This document shows positions 18,358 through 25,558 of a stretch of 64,000 bases of DNA, piece after piece. The position numbers and the translations under genes are program-made. The stretch comes from Ktedonobacter sp. SOSP1-85 (GTDB lineage Bacteria > Chloroflexota > Ktedonobacteria > Ktedonobacterales > Ktedonobacteraceae): assembly GCF_016587415.1 (NCBI RefSeq), contig NZ_BNJI01000003.1:868001-932000 (forward strand), in the 5' to 3' direction. The notes beneath the pieces are model-generated. The model saw only the letters and a list, made by a program, of their open reading frames with translations, did not search any database and was not told the origin of the DNA. Each line of letters opens with the position of its first letter. Position 1 is the stretch's first letter.

Positions 18358-19174
18358 AGCTAATGACCACCTCGTTGCGAAGAGCTTCCCAGATTTCTTG
18401 ATACAGATGGACAAAATGCGGATCAAAACGGATCTCCGTCAGGTTGCGCGGGCGCGGCAGGTCTATGTTATAGATACCTTTGACGGTTGCAGGGCCGGCG
18501 GTCAGCACACAGACCTTGTCGGCCAGGGAGATGGCCTCTTCCAGGTCGTGAGTAACAAAAACGACAGAGGCCGAGGTGGCAGACCAGAGGTTTAGTAGCT
18601 CATCCTCCATCAGGATGCGCGTCTGCACATCCAGGGCGCTGAATGGCTCGTCCATCAAAATAATCTGTGGCTCGTTAATAAGGGTCTGGGCCAGGGCCAC
18701 ACGTTTACGCATACCGCCTGAAAGCTGATGGGGATAGCGGTCCTCAAAACCAGAGAGGCCGACGCGGGCGATCCAGTCGCGCGCACGTTCAAAGGCCTCG
18801 GCCTTGGGAACACCACGGAAGAGAGGGCCGGTCGCGACATTGCGCAACACGTTTTTCCATGGGAAGACCGCGTCCGACTGGAAGACATAGCCGATACGAG
18901 GGTCGATGCCCTGGACGGGATTGCCCATCACCTCGACCTCGCCAATGCTTGGCTTCTCCAGGCCAGAGATCAGACCCAGGGTCGTCGATTTACCGCAACC
19001 AGTGGGACCAACAACGGCACAGAACTCGCCGGGCTTTACACTGAGGGAGAGGTCGCGTAAAGCGGTATATGCCTGGCCATTTGGCGTCTGAAAGCGCTTG
19101 GTTACGTTGCGCAATTCAATGGCAGGCGTCCCCAGGCCCGACTCAGATTGCAGAGTAGTTGATGTGTTTGTCAT
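18332..19174 (-). CDS. ABC transporter ATP-binding protein (SsuB/TauB-like)
   Basis: A 280-residue nucleotide-binding subunit. Walker A GPTGCGKSTT, Q-loop YVFQSDAVFPW, signature LSGGMRKRVALAQTL, Walker B IILMDEPFSALD and switch His (VFVTHDLEEA) are all intact. I start it at ATG 19174 (MTNTSTT). Its own ribosome site is weak, and an upstream start at 19225 cannot be excluded. First gene of the three-gene importer operon; it energises uptake in the cytosol. Confidence 0.92.
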   Translation of the reverse strand: MTNTSTTLQSESGLGTPAIELRNVTKRFQTPNGQAYTALRDLSLSVKPGEFCAVVGPTGCGKSTTLGLISGLEKPSIGEVEVMGNPVQGIDPRIGYVFQSDAVFPWKNVLRNVATGPLFRGVPKAEAFERARDWIARVGLSGFEDRYPHQLSGGMRKRVALAQTLINEPQIILMDEPFSALDVQTRILMEDELLNLWSATSASVVFVTHDLEEAISLADKVCVLTAGPATVKGIYNIDLPRPRNLTEIRFDPHFVHLYQEIWEALRNEVVISYERNKQNA

Positions 19175-19500
19175 AGAGAGAGTAATTTTACCCAACCCCT
19201 TTCTTGAATGGTCTGCTGGCACCACCTCGTGCTACCAGTTCAAGTCGTTCTTTTATATGAGCACAATTGCTTTTGAGCTAATGGGTTGTGGTTGTGTACA
19301 CAGCGTACAGGCGCGCCTGCCTTCCTTATGCAAAAACACCTGACATATTCGATTTTTCCTTGTTATACTCTTCTTGCTAAACTAGGCTAGAGGCGGAAAG
19401 CAACTGCTGAGCTATCGGACCATTTCTTCGATCCGTCTGAGGATCCTGCAATTGCCGTTAAGCTATCCTCTACGCCTGTGCTGGTAAGTATAGCCAGGAA

Positions 19501-19552
19501 GGCATAAACAACGCATAAACGCGACCCCCACCGGCATAAACAATGTATAAAC
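19501..19552. repeat. Pair of 20-base direct repeats GGCATAAACAAYGYATAAAC
   Basis: GGCATAAACAACGCATAAAC (19501-19520) recurs at 19533-19552 with two changes. It lies in the otherwise featureless 445-bp gap between the ssuB-like and sigma genes (19175-19618), just beyond the 3' end of the sigma gene. Within each unit ATAAAC is itself repeated. It could be a regulator site or a replication-type iteron remnant; nothing else supports either. Confidence 0.4.
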
Positions 19553-19618
19553 ACACTGCCGCCGATGGAGACCGCGTTCTACGTGTTCTATAAATAGCCT
19601 TCCCTGGTGATGACCCTT

Positions 19619-20809
19619 CTAGACTGTCCCAAGCATGGCGTGGAAACGCTGCACGCATTGATCGCAGATAAAAGTATTGGGCGAACTGCCTTCAGCAATA
19701 CCGATCTCAGATGGGAAGAGATGAGCAATCTGGGAACCGCTACGCCCACAGAAGGAGCAGGTCTGCTGAGCGGTAGGTAATGTGAGCGCGGTGCGCGCCT
19801 GCAAGAGACTGATGCCTAACGAGCGAAGCAGGCCGGCACCAATCCCCTCACCTTCGTTCATCAAGCCCAGTAGAAGATGGGTCGGGCGGATGCTCTTCTC
19901 GCCCTGACTCTTCATCTCTTCCCCTGCCAGAATAATGACCTGTTTGGCACGAGGAGTCAGCAATGTGAGCGCGTCCGCGGATACATTCGTAGCGGGTGGT
20001 TCTCCAGGAACCAGCTGACCGTGTTGTGCCTGGCGATCAAAAATAAAAACGATACCGGCATGAATACGTTGAGGTGTGATACCCAGCGGTGTAAGAAATG
20101 AAGCCAGGCTGCCCTCGCTCGCCAGGCCCCACAGCAGATGTTCTGTGCCAATCCACCAGTGAGAGAGAGTAAGCATCTCTTCGCGGGCGAGATCAAGCAC
20201 GCGCTTGCTCTCCGCTGTCATGGATCTGGCGAATGCATCAAATGGCGATTCTTGTTCTTGCATAGTATCCCTGGTCCTTTCCCTTGTCTCGACCTGTGCC
20301 GCACGCCTCAGCGCTCGCAGTTGCAACACACGAATATGGCCCGCGTTGGTTCCCAGTGCCTCGGCGATCTCAGCGGCGCTATACCCCTGAAGATAGTGCA
20401 AGGTCAAAATACTGCGATCACGTTCTGACAACAAGCTGAGGAGGTGCTGCACGCGCATCTCGGTCTGCTGGTCGATAAAATTCGTGTTCTCGTGAAAAAG
20501 AGACTGCGCCTCCAGATCACTCAAAGAACGCATTTCGTATGGACTCTGCGTCTGCCAATAATCAACAATTGTTGTTCGGGCCGTTGCATAGAGCCAGCCG
20601 CGAGCACTTTCAAGGCTCTGATCCTCCTTGAGCCAGCGTAGTGCTTTGAGAAAGACCGTGCTAGCCAGGTCCTCGGCCAGGGCATGATCGCCGACTTTAC
20701 TGTAGATGGAGCGTTGCAGATCGGCAGCATACAAACGGTAAATTTCTGCCAAACGGTTCAAGCACTCCTGGCGACGCGCGTAGTTTGAGGGCTGCATAAC
20801 GCTTGCCAT
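19619..20809 (-). CDS. ECF-type sigma factor fused to two Clp-N repeats and a ClpX-like zinc finger
   Basis: This 396-residue protein starts at ATG 20809, with AAAGGA ahead. Residues about 20-90 are sigma-70 region 2 (DHALAEDLASTVFLKALRWL). Residues 120-172 are region 4 with a helix-turn-helix (LTLHYLQGYSAAEIAEALGT). Residues about 190-255 and 281-343 are two Clp-N (ClpA/B/C N-terminal) repeats, each with the STEHLLLGL-type motif (IGTEHLLWGLASEG, IRPTHLLLGLMNEG). The C-terminus is a Cys4 finger, C351-C354 and C382-C385 (CSFCGRSG...FICDQCV), like the ClpX adaptor-binding domain. Clp-N and ClpX fingers bind protease substrates or adaptors, so I infer a sigma factor whose activity or stability is tied to Clp proteolysis. 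No anti-sigma gene is adjacent. The domain reading is firm; the function is inference. Confidence 0.88.
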   Translation of the reverse strand: MASVMQPSNYARRQECLNRLAEIYRLYAADLQRSIYSKVGDHALAEDLASTVFLKALRWLKEDQSLESARGWLYATARTTIVDYWQTQSPYEMRSLSDLEAQSLFHENTNFIDQQTEMRVQHLLSLLSERDRSILTLHYLQGYSAAEIAEALGTNAGHIRVLQLRALRRAAQVETRERTRDTMQEQESPFDAFARSMTAESKRVLDLAREEMLTLSHWWIGTEHLLWGLASEGSLASFLTPLGITPQRIHAGIVFIFDRQAQHGQLVPGEPPATNVSADALTLLTPRAKQVIILAGEEMKSQGEKSIRPTHLLLGLMNEGEGIGAGLLRSLGISLLQARTALTLPTAQQTCSFCGRSGSQIAHLFPSEIGIAEGSSPNTFICDQCVQRFHAMLGTV

Positions 20810-21047
20810 AATTCCTTTCTGAAGGCTTTCAGTTTTCCATTGTGATATACAGGTGAGCGTTACACCTGAGTATTGGGAGCGTTTAATCGAGCAAGTGTGA
20901 ACAATTTCAAAAAACAGTGCTACGTTTTGGCGCTCTATGCGATTTATATTTATAGAGAATACTCTCAAGCCGCAAATGGCAATTATCTTATTCCTGGCAA
21001 AGGCTGCTATTCTGGCGGCAGATTCAGGGACAGGAGGCCCTACGTTT

Positions 21048-21500
21048 ATGCCTATTTATTTTTATACGGCTCGCGAAGAACCACATGGCTGCTTCTCCAA
21101 TTTCTCTCGGCACGGCATCGACCTGGATGGTGCCTGGTGGCCAACCGTAGAGCACTACTTCCAGGCTCAGAAGTTCGCAGGTACGCCCTACGCTAATAAA
21201 ATTCGCACCGCCTTTACACCCAAGCAGGCCGCCGACCTGGGGCGCAGTCGCCAACATCCCCTGCGCCCCGATTGGGAACAGGTGAAGGATGAAATTATGC
21301 TTAAAGCGGTTCGTCGCAAGTTCGAGTTACACGCTCATCTGCGCAAACTTCTCCTCGCAACTGGGGCAGAAGAATTGATCGAGAACGCTCCCAGCGATTA
21401 TTATTGGGGGTGTGGCAGCGATGGCAGCGGACAGAACAAGCTGGGACAAATTCTGATGCAGGTACGGATGGAGCTAAGCTCCTTACCCTCCTTAACATAG
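21048..21500 (+). CDS. NADAR-family N-glycosidase (YbiA-like)
   Basis: A 150-residue protein from ATG 21048, behind AGGAGG. The motifs FYTAREEPHGCFSNFSRHGI, WPTVEHYFQAQKFAGTP, and near the end DYYWGCGSDGSGQNKLGQIL define the NADAR/YbiA family. Characterised members hydrolyse the N-glycosidic bond of unstable riboflavin-pathway intermediates or of ADP-ribosylated nucleobases. The conserved Glu in VEHYFQAQKF and the WGCG turn are intact. It is divergent from the sigma gene and followed by its own terminator, so it is monocistronic. Confidence 0.9.
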   Translation: MPIYFYTAREEPHGCFSNFSRHGIDLDGAWWPTVEHYFQAQKFAGTPYANKIRTAFTPKQAADLGRSRQHPLRPDWEQVKDEIMLKAVRRKFELHAHLRKLLLATGAEELIENAPSDYYWGCGSDGSGQNKLGQILMQVRMELSSLPSLT

Positions 21501-21635
21501 GCTATTAACTATAAGCTTCAGGAGATGAGCAAAGCTGGCTTTTGCGCAAACCAGCTATTACCAAATTGGCGAATTGGCAAAAATGATCTTGACTTTTAGC
21601 CACAAATATGTTATACGTATAATACGTCACTTGCG

Positions 21636-21668
21636 AAGAGCCACAAATTTGTGGCTCTTTTTCTTTTC
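21636..21668 (+). terminator. Terminator after the NADAR gene
   Basis: AAGAGCCACAAA/TTTGTGGCTCTT forms a perfect loop-less palindrome followed by TTTCTTTT, about 135 bases after the NADAR stop. Confidence 0.75.
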
Positions 21669-21914
21669 CCTCAACATATACGAGTATTACTCGGTGCTTC
21701 CCGCAACTATTCTCGCTCCTCACCAGCGCCACCAGAGAGAGGCCTTTGTCCTCAAAGAAGATCAGCTCATCTATCATCTCCTCACCTTGAGGTATGAGAC
21801 ACTGCGCCATGTTATGCGCCATCGCGATGAAATCGTTGCGCTCCCCTTAATAAGTTCTTTTGAGGACTCGAAAAGGTTCTGGATGCAAGTAACAATAAAT
21901 TTGTTCCAAATTTA

Positions 21915-21943
21915 TTGCAATAGATGCGTTTATATGCTACAAT
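21915..21943 (+). promoter_or_regulatory. Sigma-70-like promoter of the zinc-ribbon membrane protein gene
   Basis: TTGCAA (21915-21920) and TACAAT (21938-21943) are 17 bases apart and 67 bases ahead of the start at 22010. The rest of the gap 21669-22009 shows no convincing gene. Confidence 0.5.
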
Positions 21944-22009
21944 TCGCAGGCCACTTTAATAAGCTCAATTATTCTTAATAACTTCTGATAATGAAAGAGA
22001 GAATCTCTG

Positions 22010-22618
22010 ATGAATTGTGCAAGCTGTGGCGTGGTTGCCCCCTATAATGCAACAATATGCCCCAACTGCGGTGCCCCCTTCCCCATGCCAAACTCATATC
22101 CCCAGGTTCCTGATTATGCACCACAACAACCCAATAATGCTCCTCCTGCAACAGGATATTCATATCCGCAGCAAGGCTATGCCGCGCCCCAGCAAGGCTA
22201 TGCCGCACCCGGCTACAATTCAGTGCAAGCAGGCTACATGGGTCAGCAGCAGAGCTACGCCTACGGCCAGCCTCAATATCCTCCACCCTACCAGCAAATG
22301 ACGAACGTTACCGTGGTCAATAATGCACAAACGAGTAATACGCCCGTCATCGTAGAGATCCTGCTCAATTTTTTTCTTGGCATCTATGGGGTCGGCTGGC
22401 TCATGGCGGGCGAAACCACTACCGGCATCGTCCTGCTCGTCTGTAGCTTCGTCGTTTACTGGCCTGTGTTGATCGGCCTCGCCGTATTCACTTTAGGGAT
22501 TGGCCTCTTCTGCGATATCCCGCTCGTTATCGGCGCAGTCATCTTGAATGCCGTACTCCTGAACGGAGCCTTGAAGCGCCGTTATGCCCAGGTCACAGTG
22601 GTCCAGACAAGATATTAA
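22010..22618 (+). CDS. Zinc-ribbon membrane protein with Pro/Tyr/Gln-rich linker
   Basis: A 202-residue protein in three parts. An N-terminal zinc ribbon (CASCG...CPNCG, Cys3, 6, 17 and 20) comes first. Next is a low-complexity linker of about 75 residues rich in Tyr, Gln, Pro and Ala, with short repeats of PQQGYAAP. The C-terminal membrane region has two or three helices (VEILLNFFLGIYGVGWLMAG, TGIVLLVCSFVVYWPVLIGL, IPLVIGAVILNAVLLNGALK). Proteins of this plan are common in Chloroflexota and Actinobacteria, with the TM part resembling TM2-type domains; their role is unknown. The GYAAPQQGYAAP repeats suggest a flexible, possibly phase-separating tail. Confidence 0.75.
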   Translation: MNCASCGVVAPYNATICPNCGAPFPMPNSYPQVPDYAPQQPNNAPPATGYSYPQQGYAAPQQGYAAPGYNSVQAGYMGQQQSYAYGQPQYPPPYQQMTNVTVVNNAQTSNTPVIVEILLNFFLGIYGVGWLMAGETTTGIVLLVCSFVVYWPVLIGLAVFTLGIGLFCDIPLVIGAVILNAVLLNGALKRRYAQVTVVQTRY

Positions 22619-22724
22619 ATAATACAGATATCGCCTTCAATACCCAATTGTTACTCCTCTGTTTGTGGTGAAGCGCAACACTAAAAGTAAAGTAAGCGTT
22701 CTCTTGAGGGAGGGGAGCGAAGAT

Positions 22725-23171
22725 ATGCTTGGCAAGCTCAGTAACACGCAAATCGAGGAAATGCTATACACGGAGATGATTGGGCGCCTTGGCTGTCATG
22801 CGGAGGGCAAGACCTATGTCTACCCCATCAATTATGTCTATGACGGCGAGTGTATTTATGGTTGCTCGCTCGAAGGAGTGAAGCTTCAGGTGCTGAGAGC
22901 CCATCCTGAAGTCTGCTTTGAAATAGACCATGTGCAGAACCTTGCCAACTGGCGCAGCGTCATGGCCTGGGGCACCTTTGAAGAACTTGAGGGAGAAGAG
23001 GCGGCACAGGCTGCTAATCTGCTAATGCAACGTGAAATGACCCTCATAGCCAGTGGCCAATCGGTTCACCAGATGCGTAAGGTCGATTCACAAGCCACCT
23101 CATTCGTCAGCGCAATCTACCGTATCCGCCTGGCCAAAAAAAATGGACGCTTTGAGATCGAGGATGATTAG
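22725..23171 (+). CDS. Pyridoxamine 5'-phosphate oxidase-fold (PPOX) protein
   Basis: A 148-residue flavin-reductase-like split-barrel protein. I prefer ATG 22725 (MLGKLSNTQIEEML), which has GGGAGGGGAG about 10 bases upstream; a GTG at 22665 would add 20 residues. The pattern GRLGCHAEGKTYVYPINYVYDGECIYGCSLEG matches the FMN-binding barrel of the nitroimidazole-resistance/PPOX group, in which the protein binds FMN or F420 and reduces small molecules. The true substrate is unknown. It ends flush with a long hairpin. Confidence 0.82.
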   Translation: MLGKLSNTQIEEMLYTEMIGRLGCHAEGKTYVYPINYVYDGECIYGCSLEGVKLQVLRAHPEVCFEIDHVQNLANWRSVMAWGTFEELEGEEAAQAANLLMQREMTLIASGQSVHQMRKVDSQATSFVSAIYRIRLAKKNGRFEIEDD

Positions 23172-23248
23172 AGCGCTACTGGCGTACGGGCCTACGCCTC
23201 TGGGCCAGATGTAGCACCCTGCCTAGGCCCGTACGCCAGTAGCGCTCT
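23170..23248. terminator. Bidirectional terminator with 25-base arms
   Basis: The 25 bases at 23170-23194 are perfectly mirrored at 23224-23248 around a 29-base loop. It starts at the PPOX stop codon and lies just after the converging alcohol dehydrogenase. The 13-mer TACGCCAGTAGCG in its right arm recurs at 49666-49678 beside another hairpin. Confidence 0.7.
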
Positions 23249-23262
23249 GAATAATGCGTAGA

Positions 23263-24372
23263 TTACACGCTGGGGAAACGAATAATCGTACGTGCGCCAT
23301 CTCCACGACGCATGCGCTCAAACGCCGTCTCCAGCTCATCGAGGGGAACAGTATGGCTGACCATACCCTCCACGCGCATACGTCCAGCCTGGATGCGCTT
23401 GAGCAGCACGGGGACGTCGGCATGGAAGCGTGAGGAACCATAAAAGCAGCCACGAATGCTCTTCTCAATAATAAACTCAAAGGCGGGAAGTGTGATCGTT
23501 GACGTTCGCGGTGCGAGGCCAACCACGACCGCTGTACCACCCGCGCGAATTAGACTCCAGGCCTGCTCTATCGTGCGTGGATTTCCCAGGACCTCGAAGG
23601 CCCAATCCACGCCAAGCTGTGTGATGCGCCGGACCTCGCGCAGGGCTTCCTGCTCACGCGAGTTAATAGTGTGTGAAGCCCCAAAACTCTGCGCCAACTT
23701 CAACTTCTCGGGATTGATGTCGATGGCGATGATGGGATAGGCGCCCGAGAGGCTGGCCGCCTGGATCACGTTTAAGCCCACGCCGCCACAACCGATCACG
23801 GTTACGCTCTCACCTGGACGCACGCCAGCCGTGCGCTCAACGGCCCCTACGCCGGTCAGCACGGCGCAACCCAGGACTGCCGCGACCTCCGTAGGCACGT
23901 CGGCGGGAATCTTTGCCGCGCCCTCCTGGGGAACAACCACATACTCACTAAAGCACGAGACCGCGAGGAAGTGGTGCAAGTTCTTATCGCCAAGGTGCAT
24001 ACGACTGGTGCCATCGCGCAAGGTCCCCTGCACCCCCATCGCACCAGCTGTCGTGCAGAGATGCGTCTGACCACGCTGGCAAAAATAGCACTGTCCACAG
24101 GAAGGCACCCAGGTCAGGACTACGCGATCCCCAACCTCGAAGCCCGTTACACCAGGCCCAACTTCGGCGATGACGCCCGCACCCTCATGTCCCAATACAA
24201 TCGGCATCGGCTCAGGCAGACTGCCATCGCGCACATGTAGATCGCTATGGCAGACGCCCGCCGCCTCCATACGCACCAGGATCTCGCCCTGGCGTGGCGC
24301 ATCCAGCGTAATCTCCTCAATAACGACAGGCTTCCCCGCCTCATACAAGACAGCCGCTCGTGTTTGCATCAT
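23263..24372 (-). CDS. Zinc-dependent alcohol dehydrogenase (MDR superfamily)
   Basis: A 369-residue medium-chain dehydrogenase starting at ATG 24372 behind AAGGAG. The catalytic zinc ligands appear in GVCHSD and GHEGAGVIAEVGPGV. The structural zinc lobe is CGQCYFCQRGQTHLC. The NAD-binding fold is VTVIGCGGVGLNVIQAASLSG followed by the acidic IIAIDIN, which favours NAD over NADP. The overall shape resembles class III/aryl-alcohol and mycothiol- or formaldehyde-related dehydrogenases. The physiological alcohol is unknown. Monocistronic, on the minus strand. Confidence 0.92.
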   Translation of the reverse strand: MMQTRAAVLYEAGKPVVIEEITLDAPRQGEILVRMEAAGVCHSDLHVRDGSLPEPMPIVLGHEGAGVIAEVGPGVTGFEVGDRVVLTWVPSCGQCYFCQRGQTHLCTTAGAMGVQGTLRDGTSRMHLGDKNLHHFLAVSCFSEYVVVPQEGAAKIPADVPTEVAAVLGCAVLTGVGAVERTAGVRPGESVTVIGCGGVGLNVIQAASLSGAYPIIAIDINPEKLKLAQSFGASHTINSREQEALREVRRITQLGVDWAFEVLGNPRTIEQAWSLIRAGGTAVVVGLAPRTSTITLPAFEFIIEKSIRGCFYGSSRFHADVPVLLKRIQAGRMRVEGMVSHTVPLDELETAFERMRRGDGARTIIRFPSV

Positions 24373-24476
24373 TGCACACTCCTTCGTTACTGCTCGCAAA
24401 TATGTATCCATACATAAATCAGCAAGCCTGTCCATCTCCTCGTGCCAGGCTTACAGGCATTATACCGCATAAACGC

Positions 24477-24827
24477 TTAACTTGAGGTCACGGAGCCGGT
24501 CCACATCTCTGTCATCTTGCCATCGGCAATACGCACAAACCACATCACATCTGAGGTACTCTCTTTGCCTTGATGGGTTCTCTGGATAGTGGCACGAATC
24601 GCCACCATGTCACCCTCGCTCACTATGCTCTTGATCGTAATCCGAAAATCAGGGAAGGCGGCTCGCACCTGAGACAACGATTGCTTGACGCTTTCAGGGC
24701 CAGTCACCTCCGGATGTGCATGATCTACCCAGTTAGAGGCAAGCACTTCGTCTGCCAACTCCACATTTCCAGTATTCCACATCTCCAGGTAGCGTCTCAC
24801 AAGGTCTTTATTTCTGTCTGTATTCAT
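24477..24827 (-). CDS. SnoaL-like polyketide cyclase / NTF2-fold protein
   Basis: This 116-residue protein has the SnoaL signature: NKDLVRRYLEMWNTGNVELA at the N-terminus, LASNWVDHAHP, VKQSLSQVRAAFPDFRITI and a terminal KMTEMWTG. The fold is a small alpha+beta cone. SnoaL itself closes polyketide rings, but most bacterial members have no assigned substrate, and no polyketide genes are near. The start at ATG 24827 fits the family length. Upstream 24828-25195 holds no recognisable gene. Confidence 0.82.
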   Translation of the reverse strand: MNTDRNKDLVRRYLEMWNTGNVELADEVLASNWVDHAHPEVTGPESVKQSLSQVRAAFPDFRITIKSIVSEGDMVAIRATIQRTHQGKESTSDVMWFVRIADGKMTEMWTGSVTSS

Positions 24828-25195
24828 TTTTCATCCCTTAAAAAAATATTTGTCCCTTACTTATGAATGTGCTCCACATGCTCAGAGAGGCTCTATTTAT
24901 TAAAAAACACTACGCTATCTGTTGTATACTACGTCCATTCTCGTGCTGAATCTCATCAGAAAGAAGCATGATTGCACCTAAAGCAAAGAAGCAAGGCTTT
25001 TTATGACAAATCAATGACAAAAGAGGGCGTCAGAATTCACATCCCAGTCATCTTCCTACACTATACTTTCTCTATCTACAAGAACTATAAATTACTGTCT
25101 TTGGGGAAACTGAGCGCGAGAGCTATAGCCATGGCTGCGCCGCTGGTTTCCACATAAGCATTGGTAAATTGGGAAAGAGATAAAGGAGATTGTAT

Positions 25196-25438
25196 ATGCA
25201 CTGGGGTTCTGGCTTCTGGCCTATGTTTCCGTTGTTGTGGATAGGAATCGTGGCGTTCTTCTGTTGGGGAGCTTCCCGCTGGTTCGGCTGGAGGACCAGG
25301 CACAGACATTTCGAGATGCCTGGGGAGCCAAATGCGATGGAGATCTTGCGCCGGCGTTATGCTCGTGGTGAGATTGATGCCACTACCTTCGACCAGATGC
25401 GCGAGCGCCTGGAGAGTTCGGCCCAACCTCGCTACTAG
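25196..25438 (+). CDS. SHOCT-domain small membrane protein
   Basis: An 80-residue protein from ATG 25196, with AAAGGAG ahead. A membrane helix (about 8-26, FWPMFPLLWIGIVAFFCWGA) is followed by a basic hinge and a C-terminal SHOCT motif (MEILRRRYARGEIDATTFDQMRERL, residues about 48-72). SHOCT is a short oligomerisation-type module found at protein ends; no activity is known. Stand-alone gene. Confidence 0.85.
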   Translation: MHWGSGFWPMFPLLWIGIVAFFCWGASRWFGWRTRHRHFEMPGEPNAMEILRRRYARGEIDATTFDQMRERLESSAQPRY

Positions 25439-25480
25439 ATTCAGGGAGGAATTTCTACGGCCTTCCCTATTCCCCATTTC

Positions 25481-25509
25481 TCGACCTCGTCACGCTTTGA
25501 CGAGGTCGA
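25481..25509. terminator. Bidirectional terminator between SHOCT and kinase genes
   Basis: TCGACCTCGTCA pairs with TGACGAGGTCGA across a 5-base loop, between two converging genes. Confidence 0.7.
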
Positions 25510-25558
25510 TCCTCTCTATAAAGATGATGTTGACATCTTTCATGCATGGGCGAGAGCT

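Noticed and set aside
21505..21978. Short ORFs on both strands between NADAR and the zinc-ribbon gene
   Set aside because: They cross the terminator hairpin and promoter, and show no family features.
24972..25157. 61-codon ORF upstream of the SHOCT gene
   Set aside because: No ribosome site, no recognisable motif.
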